The notes beneath the pieces are model-generated. The model was not told the origin of the DNA and ran no database searches. It saw nothing but the letters and a program-made list of their open reading frames with translations. The position numbers and the translations under genes are program-made. A stretch of 64,000 nucleotides of DNA from Moringa oleifera (lineage: Eukaryota; Streptophyta; Magnoliopsida; Brassicales; Moringaceae): assembly GCA_021397835.1 (NCBI GenBank), contig JAJFZO010000724.1, positions 62,001 through 126,000 of the forward strand, in the 5' to 3' direction. Below, one piece after another: positions 13,301 to 26,600 of this stretch (position 1 is the first letter of the stretch; each line of letters begins with the position of its first letter).

Positions 13301-15985
13301 CTACATTATAGAAAATGTGCTATATTGAAAATAACATACCTATTACTCATTCCTCTTACCTAATCTATTAATTTTTTACACAAACAGAAATACCAAACTA
13401 GTGATGGAGCTGCTTATATTAAATGCAAAAACATAATCATGGACAATAGCAGTGACACATTCTCCACTATGGCTGAAGTAATGAAATTATCAGACCACCA
13501 GCTGTAATTAATATCTAAGACACATAAAACTTTGGTCTCTTTAGACTGCTACTACTTCAGAAGTGTATTTCTTGTTTTTTGTAGTAGGAACATGGTTAGG
13601 GCATCCTGCATTTCCAACTAGGACATATTCAAACTTTGCAATAATAAGAAAATTAAAAAATGAAAAACTGTCCACTATTATCCATCAAAAGCTTCAATTG
13701 CTCTGATCAAGATAATCATTCATCACCTCCTATTATATCAAGGAGAAGAGAGAACTCTATGCCGCCCATTCCTCATAACAGCAGAACTGACTGAAATAAA
13801 TATTAGACCCCTATCCTTATCTAACTAACATTTTCCAACATTGCCTATTTCTAGGCTACCATTCAAAGTTCACAGAGACCAGCAAAGAGACAGGATTTCA
13901 ACTTTCCCTGAGAATCCAGAAGTTAGGATTTCAAACTTTTTTCAGTCTCAAAGTTAGGAAATGGAAACAACACCGGAGTTCACAACATTTGGTCCGAAGG
14001 AAAACAACTGGTCACAAACAGTGGGTAAATGCTTTGCCTAATGGCCCATATCTTTGTCCTGATTTTCACTAGTGCTGTATATGGTCACTTTCATCAGGTA
14101 ATGTAACTTTCGCCTGTGAAATTCCCAGATGACAAACAAACAGTGGGTATGAACACCATGCAGAGGCACCAGAGATGCTGCAGTTCAAAAAAGATGTGCG
14201 CTTAACTAATAAATCAGTGGCCAAGTGTTGCAGTTGTCAACAAAGTGAGACAATTTGGCACCAAACAGCATCTCAAAATACCACCCTACCAGCTTGATCC
14301 GTGCCTGAGCAAAGATTGGTGTCTGGTTTCTAGTAGCTCAGAGCAGGAATCAGAACCCTCCCCCCCCCCCCCCCCCCCTCAAAACATGCAAACCAAAAAA
14401 TTTTTTTTTTTAAAAAAAAAAGACACTCACTGAATGATCTCAAGGCCTATACCATGTCATTTTAGGGAGCAAGAAACAAATCTTTTGCAACCTTCGCTAG
14501 CATGGCATAATTCACAGCAAATGCAGTAAAGCTGTAATTCTGGTTGAGGAGACGGATCACCACAGTCACACAAAGTGAATGGGATACAGTAACTGTTCAC
14601 ATGCCAAACAGTCTCTTGATAGTGACAATAGACAATGAAACAAGCCTCACTCTAAGCACTGCTATGACAAACAAAACATGTGCTTGCTTTTAACAAATCA
14701 AAACCTCAATATCATATAAGGACAACAAGAACCTCAAACTACAAAGAACATTGTTAATAAGGCCCAATTCTTTTTGTCATGTCACACAAAAACACACGCA
14801 CAAAATTAGGGGGAAAATAGTTGCTTAGACCTAAACAAAAAATACCCTTCAATATCAGATCAAGAACAACCAAAACTTCTAACTAAAGAAAGGACCAGGC
14901 CAGAAATGGTCTGCATCAATTACTATTTTCAGACACAAAAAAAGGCATGTAATGTCTTCCAAACCAATCCGCGGCTTGGCTGTCAGACCAATAACAAACA
15001 AATGAAAACCAAGTACCTGAATCGAATTCGTTTGAGATCATTCCCTCCCTCAGGCAATGAAACAAAAGTTATAAGAACACCAGGCTCCACTTGTGCAACC
15101 CATTCCTTTGGTTCATCTTCCTCCATGAACACCACAGACTCCGTTCGCCCACTTGCTGATGCCGGAGTCCCTTCTCCACTTGAGAGCCCTTTCAGCCTTG
15201 TTTCCATATCTTTTCCCCACAACCTCGGTGTTGAGTTTGAGCTGGCTGTTCTACGGTATGCATAACGGAACCTTCCAGACTCTGAGGCTGCCTCAGAGTC
15301 AGGATAATTTCTATTTTGATTACGGTTTGATGACCCTGAACAAGGCCTGCAGTTCCTGTATGCCCCCGATGCCTTCAATGCCATATCCTTGATCTGAAAT
15401 CAAAACATATGCTAATAAAACAGGGGGCGCAACTGAAATGAATATCTGGGTCTTGTTTGCTTTTCTTTTCCACAGACTTGAGAATAGAAGAGAATGATTA
15501 GCCATAAGTTTTGGCTGCCCAGAAAGAAAACAAGCCTTGCTCATTGTTTGGTTGGCCAGTAAATGAAGAAAAAGGAAGGAGAAGAAAATAATCATGGGTT
15601 TCTTTCCATTATCCTTTTTCAGCCCAACCCCCACCCCCAGATAAAAGAAAAAAAGGACAAACAACCCTTCTAAAACAGGAGAAGAACAAAATACAGCTTG
15701 GTCAACCAACTTTACCCCTCGTCTTCTTTCATTTCCTAAATAGCCAAATCTTCGAAGATTCAAAACTCCGAGACGACTCCTTCATACTTTCCCACATTTT
15801 CCCAGTAACCAAACAGTAAAATATTGCTACAGTGACCCAAAGTATTATACCTGAGCAGTGAGGGCCTTGATGGCCTGCTTGGTTCTTGGTGTCCCAGCAA
15901 CAGTGTCTTGTTCTTCGTGCTGCTGCTGATGAAGAGATCCATTGTTGCTGTTTAGCTGCTTTGAACAAGCTATACATGTCAACAT
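10301..15985 (-). CDS. BRXL2: BREVIS RADIX-like protein, BRXL2 type
   Basis: Five exons on the minus strand: 15851-15985, 15017-15393, 12583-12718, 11714-12105 and 10301-10379, giving 372 residues; every junction is GT-AG and the phases match. The protein begins MLTCIACSK, with the Cys4/Cys7 pair that is palmitoylated in BRX family members and supports plasma-membrane attachment. Two BRX domains follow at about 139-200 (KEWVAQVEPGVLITF, then SREMFNKWQAQRWWAENYDKV) and 317-372 (EWVEQDEPGVYITI, then SRERFGEMRARLWWEQNRA, ending QYL). The linker carries TPPLNKER and a Ser-rich stretch. The segments NRNQNRNY and LKGLSSGEGTP fit BRXL2/3 better than BRX. The family gives polar membrane domains with AGC kinases and BASL and links to auxin and vein or stomatal patterning; this is family knowledge. 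Intron 2 (12719-15016) holds a C19 run; intron 4 holds a LINE tail. Confidence 0.95.
11136..11209. repeat. Two imperfect tandem copies of a 37 bp unit
   Basis: Copies at 11136-11172 and 11173-11209 both begin ACTTCACC and share a GGATAAACTAT(A/G)ACTGA block. They lie in BRXL2 intron 4 just before the LINE tail. Confidence 0.7.
11319..11584 (+). mobile_element. 5'-truncated LINE (non-LTR retrotransposon) 3' end with poly-A
   Basis: The plus strand from 11319 reads SNSFWIVWRERNRRAFDD and continues open for about 50 codons to a stop near 11470. The W(I/V)WRERNRR(A/T)F block is typical of the C-terminal end of plant LINE ORF2 proteins. About 100 bases of 3' untranslated sequence follow, then an A18 run at 11567-11584, the expected LINE tail. 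The insert lies antisense in BRXL2 intron 4. No target-site duplication was found by eye and the left boundary is uncertain. Only a small 3' remnant remains, so it cannot move by itself. Confidence 0.7.
14360..14378. repeat. 19-base poly-C tract (poly-G in the BRXL2 pre-mRNA)
   Basis: Nineteen consecutive C on the plus strand in BRXL2 intron 2, followed within 30 bases by T and A runs. Because the gene is on the minus strand, its RNA carries poly-G here. Confidence 0.9.
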
Positions 15986-18900
15986 CTCCTCTCCCTCTCA
16001 CACACAATATCTGCCTAAGTTTCTTTTTCTTCTCCCGACCAAAAACAGAAAAAGAAACTAAGCAACAAGAGCAAAAGAACACAGATCAGATTCTCTGCAG
16101 CAACTCAAGTCAAAATCATAAGATTAAAACCAATTCATACTCAGATATATGTATAACGCATTGGCAGAGCCACAAGGGACTCATATATGCATATATACCA
16201 CCGCATCATGTGTGCATATATAATGAACAAACGGTGCTTACATTTGAGAAAATGGAGCTCGAGCTTTGACTTTCTCTCACAATGAGAGTCCTTCTCTATG
16301 ATGTCCGCCGAAAAAGACCGATCGCGAGATCGCAGTCTGAAGCAAGAAACTAGAGAGGCTTCAACACCATGCAACATATATGTATGTATGCATATAAGAG
16401 GGAGAAGATTGACAAGGAAGTGAAGTGACCGTTAATGGTGGGAATTAGGGCTTGGTTTCAGGGATCAAAATCAGATTAAAACTCCCTCTGATTCTCTCTC
16501 TGTTTGTGTGTTTATCGTGCCAGTTAAAATGAGTAAGAGACACTCCACGCCATTACTCTCTCTAAAACCACACCCCCTTTTTCTCCCTCTCTCTCTCTCC
16601 TTCTCCCTCTAAAGTCACATTTTCTCTCTCCATAACTCTTTTTCTTTTTGGAGAGAGCGAGAGGGAGGCTGCCTCTGCCTGTGGCTGTTGAGATTTGGCT
16701 CTTGGAGAGAGAAAGAAAGAAAGGTCCTTGGGAAATGGCAAGCTTATAAACTATGTAGCTTTATTTTCCACCAACTTTCTTTAAAAGATAAAAATTAAAA
16801 TTAAAAAATAATTATACAAATGTAAATAATCTTTATTTATTTAATTTCTACTAGTAAATATAAAGTTAATTTCCATAATCTATAAATTGTTAAAAATAAT
16901 AATTACAAATCAAATTATTAAAAAATCTTTTCTCTTATGGTATATATCTTACCAAATTAAATTCATTTTGCTAATATGATTACCTTTGTTGATTTGCTTT
17001 TAAATTACTTATTATTATTTTAAGTAACTTTTTTATTTAAATGATAAATTTTAATTATTACAATTTATTTATTTTTAAAGAATCATAATTTTTCCGCTCA
17101 TCTCAGTATAAATTATTAAAGAAAACCTAACAAATAAAAAAATCTTAATTCATGTTAAAAATTGTTATTGGAGGCTCAACTCTTTTTAAAAAATAAATGT
17201 CTTTAAAATATTTATTTATTTTTAATAAAAAGTATTTTTGAAGATTAGTACTAAGCTTGTAACCATTTTATATTGGTAATCTTTTTTATTATGTATATTT
17301 TTAATTTAAAATTATGTAAATATATTTATAATTTTTTATTAATAAAAAAATGTTAATAAATCTTAAAAATTAAAATTGGAATTAGTGGTCTACTTAAATA
17401 GTAACGGCTAACGAGGGGTTTGGTTAATTTTCCTTTTATCTGTTTCCAGAAAAAGACTCAGAAGTGAAAACAAAAAGAGAAAAAAAAAATTAAAAAGGAA
17501 AAAGGAAACCTGATCTTCTGTAAATTCTAAATCCCGCAGTGGAGTGGGCCTAAATTCAATATGCTTTTTTTTTTCATTTTTCTTCTTTTTCTTTTTGGTT
17601 ATATTCTCTAATGAAAAAGATGGATTTGAATGTTCCTAGCTTCTCTTGGCTAATACTTGTCCTCTTAGATTCCAATTTTGGTCGTTACTTTTTTAAATGG
17701 ATTTTTAAATTTTTTATTAATTAATAATTGATTTATAATTTTTTTAAAAAATTATTTATTTTTATATCAAAGTATTGATTAAATTAATTATAATATAATA
17801 TTTTAATTTTATATAAATATTTAAAAATTATGAAATTAATTACATGAGATATGTATTTTGTCTACAATTTTAAATAAAAAAATTATATTTAATTGAGACT
17901 CATGTTTTTATTAAATTTTTTATTAAAATTTTTATGTATAATTTTTGTTAATATTAATAATTTTACGTACATAAATAATATTCATATCACTTTTAATTAT
18001 ATAATTACTTTAATATATTTTTAAATATTATTAAAATAAATATATATTTGTTATTTTATTTAAATATTTATCATTTGTATATTTTTCTAATTTTGATATA
18101 AAAAATAATATTTTATTTATTTTAATAATATTTTAAAAGAATATCAAAATAATTACACCAATAAAAATCATATACACATCAAAGCCATTAATATTAATAA
18201 AAATTAAAAACAAAATTTTGATATTAAGCATTCAATAAAAATATAAATTTCAGATAAATATAATTTTTAAAATCTCAATTCAAAATTATAAATAAAATAC
18301 ATGCCTCATTAATATAATTAACCAAAATTATACCTTACTAAAAATTTGTTGATAATATAAAAAGGTATTTAATTTATCATAAAACAACATAAAATTTTTT
18401 AATATAACAAATATTTTTTAAACAAATTTTAACCATCAAAAATTTAAACCATTCAATTAAATTGGAATGATTGATTGGAAATGAAGGTTAAATTTAATTA
18501 AATTATTTTAAAATATTTAAAATGTACCAAAATACTTTCATATTTTTATGATAATCTAAATTAAAATATAATTTACATCTAACTGAAAATTTATACATAT
18601 AATTGATTCAATTGAAACATCATAATTTAAAATATAAAAAATTAAAATCTTATATATTACTTAATAATGTAATTGCGAATATTCAATAAAGTATGAAAAT
18701 TTTAAATATCAATTAAATTACATATATATATATACACATCAATTTATAATAAAGTATGTTAAATATCGTAAGTGTTAATACGATACGTTGTGATTACGAT
18801 GATCGTAATTACACATAAAGTTCGTTGATCTTTCAATATCCATTGCGTATTGTTTCATTGTCATGTTTAAGTTGGATGTTTTGAATAATATGCAACTTGA

Positions 18901-21900
18901 TTTATACATGTTGTACAATAAAACATTAAGAATAAGATAGGATGCTTTTTTTATGACCATATCTTCAATCTTTTTGATATTTCAATTTTTATTATCTGAT
19001 GTTTATTAATATGTTTAAATAAAATATACTCATCTACTTTAATTAGCTCATATTATATGATTTTTTTGACTTATTGTATTTTTATATATTTAAAATATAT
19101 AATAATATAATCAGTGCAATGTAACGCGATATGTTTTGTGTTTTGTAGCGTTAATTTCTTTGAAGAGTAATTATTGATTTTTTTTTTGTTATGTAAAATT
19201 AAAGAAAATCATGTTGCAAGAAAGAAAAATTAAATTAACATGGACTTGCCCTCCTTTGTTTGGTAACTCCAATACGTTGCCCAAAAGCCAATTTGAATGC
19301 TGCAATAAGGAGAGGTGGTCCTTAGAGACTTTCTTGGATGAACCAACTTCATGTCATGAATTTTGGATTTAAAATATTAAATATATAATTGATCCAAAAT
19401 TAAAAGTTGACGTAGTTCAATTTTTTAATATATTTTTGTTATTATTTTTAATAATTTTGTATTGACGTTAATCAAAGCTCAAATAATAAATTTAAAAAAT
19501 CAAATCGAAATAAAAATAATCATAATAGCAAAGTATGAACACCATGTAGACATTGTGTCGCGTGAATCACATAATCAAAGGTGGCATTTGTGGGTCTAAC
19601 TATAACTATATACGATTTCATTTGCATCTTCTTGTCTCTCAATATCCAAATAAAATAATTTAATCAACAAACTCATTGCTAAATTTTTTCTTTTTTGTTT
19701 TTTCAAATTCAACCAAATCCATCTCATTTATAGATCTTTCTCAATCAAGCAACTTCCGACTCAAAAACGTTTAGGAATCACAAATTCCTAAATCGGACCG
19801 AACCATAAAATCAATGGTGACCCTTGTCGGATATCCACATGTACTAGTAAAATTTGTATCCACAAATCAATACTTTGTACATAAAATTCAATTGTAGGTC
19901 ATGCCCAATAGTGAAGCCATTCAAGAAAGCTACAGTAATTAATAAGTTGAATTTTAATATCGACCAAAGAAGGACAAAAAGTTCGCGACATGGGCATCAA
20001 TTGGGCACGTGGAGGAGGCCACACCGTGCTACTGAAAGGTTACAACATAAAAGGACACCTTAACCATAAAATCACTGTTGGGTTGCAGTGCCCCCTTTGT
20101 TTTTATTCTACTCCTTTGGTTCTTGGCTTAAAATAATTTTCTGAACAAGTTGCTGCTCCTCATACCCTGGAAAACGTTGTCACTTTGTGAAGTAAAGCTA
20201 AAATTTGTTGTTACTCCGCTGCTATAACACCTCTTACCTAAAATCGAACACTGACAGCTCTTCTGTTCTTTAAAAAAAAATAAAAATAAAAAACTTATTT
20301 TAGTTTCAGTGAGTGATAAATAAAATATAAAATAAATTTTTATTTTTTTATTGTATAAAACTCAAAAAATTTACTTAGTTTAGAAATTACATATTCTAAT
20401 AACACATAAATATTTTATGCACCTGTGTAAGATCATGACATCCAATTTTACAAAATACATTATAATCATTAGAATTTTAAATCAAGCATTTCTAAAATAT
20501 ATTACAAATATAAATGCTGCCACAAAACCAGGTATACCTGTAAATATATTTTACTAATTTAATTTATAAATTAAAAAGTATTTGTTAACTTTAATATTTA
20601 AATAATAATAAATCAAATTTTGATATATTAATTTAATATAAATTAAATTTTAATTCAAATGATTGTTAAAAATTAAGAGTTAAATTTAAATTTTATTTTT
20701 ATATTTTCTATTCAAATTTTTTATATAAATTTTATTTTAAAATATAATTATGTTTTTAATGGTTGCTGAGTAATTAAAATTATTATTATTTTTTTTTTTG
20801 GGACAGGAGAATAGAACTGGATTGTGTATTCCTGGCGATGAGTAGTACATTTTTGGATGATGCAAGGGACCGGAATGAATGAATGCAGGGGAGTGTTTTT
20901 TTTTTTTTTTTTTCTCGTGATGATTGATGATCACGTGGGCCCAAAGGAATGGTTAACGATCAGAGGAGCTTCGGGACCCACAAAAGCGACTGTCTTTGGA
21001 CCCCGAGATCGCCGTTAAAAGGAAAGGAACCCCTCGTCTCTATGATCGTTTCCTTTTCTATCTTTTGCTTCTTTTCCATGAAGGATGAGTGTTAGTAAAA
21101 CGGTACTGTACGAAACGAATAAAGGCTAAAAGGAAAGTTACGGATAATCATCATTTTTTTCAAACAAAACTTTTAATAAATACTAATATAAAACTTAATC
21201 AATCTATATTGATATATTTATTTTTAATATTTGTTTACATAATATTTCTTATGTCATCTTATCAATCGGTCCATTAACAATTAGACACTTATTTGCTCTT
21301 TTTTTCTTAAATTTTTGCATATATATATTAAAAAACTTAATAAAAAAGATTTTATGAAGTTTCAAAATATTATGTAAATTTTTGTGTTTTGAATTCTTTA
21401 TTTTTAAGTTTATTTGTATTCAGATAATATAAAAATTTTAAAATTACAAAATTATACAAACAAATAAGTTTTAAAATCTTCAAATTTATGAAACATTGAA
21501 TTTCAAAAAATTATAAAATTATATAAACAAAATAAAATTAGGGGTTTTGGATGTCATACCTAATGCAAAAATTCAAAGTTGATTTTGAATCCGCTCATCA
21601 CGGGTGGTCATACAAATTCACTCGTCTATTTATACTCTTACTCACCCGAACAATATTATTTACAAAAAGTCTCAATTTTAATTTCTTTTATAATAAACTT
21701 GAATTACGTTCGGAGTTATTTAGTGATATAGGCATAGTCTAAGAAATGAATAATGCATCATTATTGTTTTTGGCTTTTACTTTTTAAAATAAATTCCATG
21801 AAGGCAACTAATTTGTGGGGTAATAATGGGTTGCCCTGGGGATTTTGTATAGCCAACAAGAAAAAAATAAAAAAATAGAAACTTAAAAAAAGCAAAAAGG

Positions 21901-23645
21901 TTAAGTATAACACAGAGTTATGCTTTTCTTTAGAGTGACAAGACCAAACTATCTTTCCAAAGTGGAAAGCCAAGTTGTTTCTTTAAAATAAGCCTATTGT
22001 TGGAGTAGGAGCATGGGTTTCCATCTAAGCCTATCACATGTTCTTCCACCTTTCTGTCTCCTTGTTAACTAAGCATGCCATTAAGTGTACCACATAACTA
22101 ATACATGCTTCAAGCAAACTTTTTTTTGCCAAAAAGAAAAAAATATTAATTTAAATTTATGTAAATCTTTCAAAAATATTTCATTTTATTAAATATATAA
22201 ATTTGTAATAATTAATTTTATTACATATCAATATCTTTTTAAAAAATTAGTACGACTTAAATTGAGAGAAAATCGTATTTATATAAAAAAGTTTTTTGGA
22301 AAAAAATATTTGCTTGAAGAATGTATGAGAATATAGTGCATATGAAAAGGCTTGTGGGTGCCCGATCCGCCTAAAGTGCTGCCTATGAGTTCTTTTTTTG
22401 CTTTTGCTCAAAGTGCTTTAGCTTAGAGTTTGGGTTTTTGTTCTTATTCGCATTTGATGTGTCTTTTATGTTAAGATCCACAGATAAAGTTACCATAGGA
22501 AATTTATTAAATTTAAATTATGTTGATTTTTTTTTAAAATAATGATGTGTAGTGATGTAATTAAATATAAATAATCATAGAATTATTGTTATTATTATAT
22601 TAATTTTTAAATATAATTTAGATCAACATAGGATCTGAATCTTTGTTATAAAAAATTGAATTGGTAATGCTGTGATGTTGGGTTAACGGGTGAGATTAAG
22701 CTTTAACAATGACCCATTTGGACTGATTTGCGGCCCATTTCACTGTGTCATTGGGTCAAGTATTTTGAATTTCGGTTCATAGCCCAAATCCTAATTTCTG
22801 GAGACCATTGCTTAAACTTCTGTTCAATAAAGCCCAAATTATGGCCTCATATGCTAGTAAGATTTACAAAAAAAAAAAAAGGAAAAAAGATTATTTCCTA
22901 ATTTATATATTTTAATATTTATTTCTTTTTCCGCAACTCAAAGCGCGAAAAGCGTCGTCGTTTGCGTGGGCATTCAGTGGCACCACTGCCCAGCCTGCTG
23001 ACCTTCTACAACAATCCGACAGACTGTGATACTTACCAGTTCAATAACACAGCGCCACGTCATCCGAAGGAAATTCGTTTCGGGAAGGGACCCAACTTCA
23101 CCTCTGCCACTACTCGGCCATTGCCTTGTTGCTCAGCGTCCAAGCCGCTCGCGTCACTACTGAAGTTATATTTCTGGTTGTTTCCACAGGAAACGGAGAA
23201 CGATTTCTCCACGAAACTGTTATCGGAAAGTTAGTCCTTGTACTCTAACCATTTGGGCTCAGTTTTTCTCAACCAAACGTTCATTTTCGAGCTTTTCTCG
23301 ACTGCCTGTAGCTCCATTCTCTTTTTAAACCAAATCATGTACGATTCGTGAATGATTTTGAAAATCTATTGCTAATGCTAGTAGTCTTCAAAGCTATATT
23401 TTCTTTCGTTTTTAAGCTACCTTTTATATGCTATTTTTGGTTGCCTTGGAGCAGGAAGAGTACTATCAAAGGAGTTTCTTGTTGGATTAATTTGGCTCGA
23501 TAAGTCTTTCGTTTCCCTTTTTGGTGGATTTTTTTTCCTTTTATGGATTCGGGACTTCGATTTCCTTTGTCTTTTGTTCACTTTTTTTGGCGAGAGAATT
23601 AAGTGATTTTCCTTTTGAAACAATCGGAATCCGAGCAACCCAAAA
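15986..23645. other. 7.7 kb AT-rich spacer between divergent BRXL2 and PDAT1
   Basis: The BRXL2 side (about 16000-16750) has CT/GA-rich leader-like sequence. From about 16770 to 19200, and again at 20280-20760 and 22130-22330, the DNA is extremely AT-rich with no usable reading frame. A less AT-rich island at about 20920-21060 contains a CACGTG G-box and looks like promoter sequence, but no gene follows it. GGCCCA-type motifs occur near 22730. The PDAT1 5' leader probably covers part of 22930-23645 and may hold an intron (possible donor near 23229, acceptor near 23453; weak). No transposon domain or RNA gene was recognised. Confidence 0.6.
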
Positions 23646-26600
23646 ATGCCTTTAGTTCGTAGAAGAAAAACTGCCGATAAAACCTCCAGCTCCGATTCGC
23701 AAGTCCCCAGTATAGACTCATCCAAGGACCAGGAACCAGACAATAAGGATATCAATGTAAAAGAAAAAGCCCAAACTAGAAAACCCGAGGAAACAGAACC
23801 CAAACCCAGGTGGTCTTGTGTGGATTCTTGTTGCTGGTTCATTGGCTGCATATGCGTGACTTGGTGGCTTCTGTTGTTTCTTTACAATGCAATGCCTGCC
23901 TCTTTCCCTCAGTACGTCACTGAGGCTATAACGGGTCCCTTACCGGACCCACCGGGCGTGAAGCTAAGAAAAGAGGGGCTAAGGGCGAAGCATCCCGTGG
24001 TGTTCGTGCCAGGGATCGTTACAGGAGGGCTGGAGTTGTGGGAGGGGCACCAGTGTGCTGATGGTTTGTTTAGGAAGCGGTTGTGGGGTGGCACATTTGG
24101 TGAAGTGTACAAAAGGTATAGAGTTTTCCATAAGTTAACACTGATGTTCTTATTTTCTTAGTTGTTGGTCGAATTGGATCAATTTTGGGTGAATTGGAAT
24201 CAAATGCATGGCATGTAAACTACAGATTCACATGTTGATATTTCAAAGCTTTTTGATTGTAGGATAGGTACTGGCTTGAATTATTCATTTCAAATGAGCT
24301 AGTATGTGAAGAGAATCATGGTTTATGATGATAGTGTTTTGATGATGATTTTTTTGATTCGTCTGTGGATTGAGTTGTGGTTTTTGCAAGGTGTAATTGG
24401 CTGTAAACTGCTTTAGTACTTGTAGTTGGTAGGTTTGGGTGGTTAGTTGTCATTTTCCATTTTTGGTCGTTGCAGAAGATTTGTTGATTACTAATAAACT
24501 TGCCTTTTCTAGTTACTGTTCTTTTTGGAACTCAGACATAAAGATTGCATGACATAACACTAGCATGAAAAGCAAAAGCAACTCTTGCACCAGAACTTCA
24601 AATATTGTAGACAACTTTGGACGGAGTTTCCCCTTTATCATCAATTTCACTGGACATTCTGTTTGTGGATTCCTTTGTCTTGTTCAGTTCCCTTTTATTT
24701 CTTATGATGCAAGCAATATAACCAGTAGACTTATAAAAAAGGGAGTAAATAGAAAGGCATGGTGAATTAATTTTGAAATCTAATGCTACACTATTTGAAT
24801 CAGACAATTTAAAGCATTGATAAGATAATCATTTTTGCTTTGGGTTTTATACCGCAATTCTTTGTTTGTCATAATAAAATAAAGAACATAAACTGTCAGC
24901 CTTGGTGGTGATTTATTTCAAATTTCTCTGTTCCAGCTATATGTTTAAACTATTAACTTGTCTGAGTGCTTCTGAGTTTTGACACATGGGATATCTCTCT
25001 GTGGTTTGGTTGCTTATGTTACAGGCCTCTATGCTGGGTAGAGCACATGTCATTGGACAATGAAACTGGGTTAGATCCTCCAGGTATAAGGGTTAGGCCT
25101 GTATCTGGACTTGTGGCTGCTGATTATTTTGCTCCAGGATATTTTGTTTGGGCGGTTTTGATTGCAAACCTGGCACGGATTGGATATGAGGAGAAAACAA
25201 TGTATATGGCTGCTTATGATTGGCGAATCTCATTTCAGAACACACAGGTATTTTTCTTAAATTCATTATGCACGCTTCTTTTTATCTATTCTTCTTTAAA
25301 GTTTTTCATCATTATTTGCCATGTGGTGATATCTCTGTGACTAAATTTTAGGTACGTGACCAATCGTTAAGCCGCATCAAGAGTAACATAGAACTGATGG
25401 TAGCTACAAATGGTGGGAAAAAGGCTGTTATTATTCCGCATTCTATGGGTGTTTTATATTTTCTACATTTTATGAAGTGGGTTGAGACACCAGCTCCAAT
25501 GGGTGGTGGTGGTGGACCAGATTGGTGTTCTAGACATATAAAGGCAGTGATGAACATCGGTGGACCATTTTTAGGTGTCCCAAAAGCTGTCTCTGGGCTT
25601 TTCTCTGCAGAGGCTAAGGATATTGCTGTTGCCAGGTAGTTAACCGCTTTGCAGCCTCTTTAATCTAGAGCAACTGGATACTGATTGTATGATGGCTTGA
25701 TTGTAGATAAATGTGCATCCTCGAAATAATAATCAAGTAGCAGTGTGCTGGGGAAATTTTAAAGTGGCAAACTCATATTTGCGAGTACTTTATGTGACAA
25801 TAAATATGGACCTCAAACCATGTTATTGTCCAACTTCTAGGCTATTCCAGCAAAGTTGTTCCGTACTTGCTTCTATGGTGAAACTTCTGCCAAAACACAT
25901 GTATTGTTTCTACACCCAAATCCAACCTTATTGCTCGTTAAAATGTACTTGTGGTTCATTGAAAAGCCATCTAAGTGGATCTATTTTGGAAGACCAGTGC
26001 TTTTTGTGCAATTAGCAGATGTACATGGTGATGTAACCATTTCTGGACAATTCATGCACATCTTTGATTCATTTCCTTTAGAGTGACTTCACTTACACAT
26101 TTGTCACAAACATAAACTTAGTCATGGTTTCTATCAAAAGTGTGGATGCTATTCACACCTATACGTATATGTGCTGGAATGGCTTTGGCTTTGGGAAAAG
26201 ATTCTGGATGTTGGTCATGCTTATATGGTTTGACTGGGGTCCACAAGTTGAACCATGCCTGGATTGCAGCATATGCTTCCAAACAAGTATCATGTAAATA
26301 AGAGTACCTATGTGCATTTTTCTAGTTAGTTACATTTGAAGTATCGGTCATGTGTCGTGTCTAATATTATGATTGCTAATGGCGTAGGATTGCAGCAGTA
26401 AGTGTTAGCAATTTTAGATGGCAAATGATTACCGCACTAGTTGTAATTTGAAGCAGCAAAAACTTACATGGTAGATTGTGTGACTGGTAGGAATATCTTA
26501 TGTTAAGTTTTAAAGACAAAGCTATTTTTATTACCTTTTTTCCGCCTTGATTTGTCCTTGTTCTGTAGCACCAATTTGCTTTCACAGCTACAAGACTTCC

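Noticed and set aside
22962..23234. 90-codon open frame upstream of PDAT1
   Set aside because: It opens at a TTG, has no domain, and lies in the probable PDAT1 leader.
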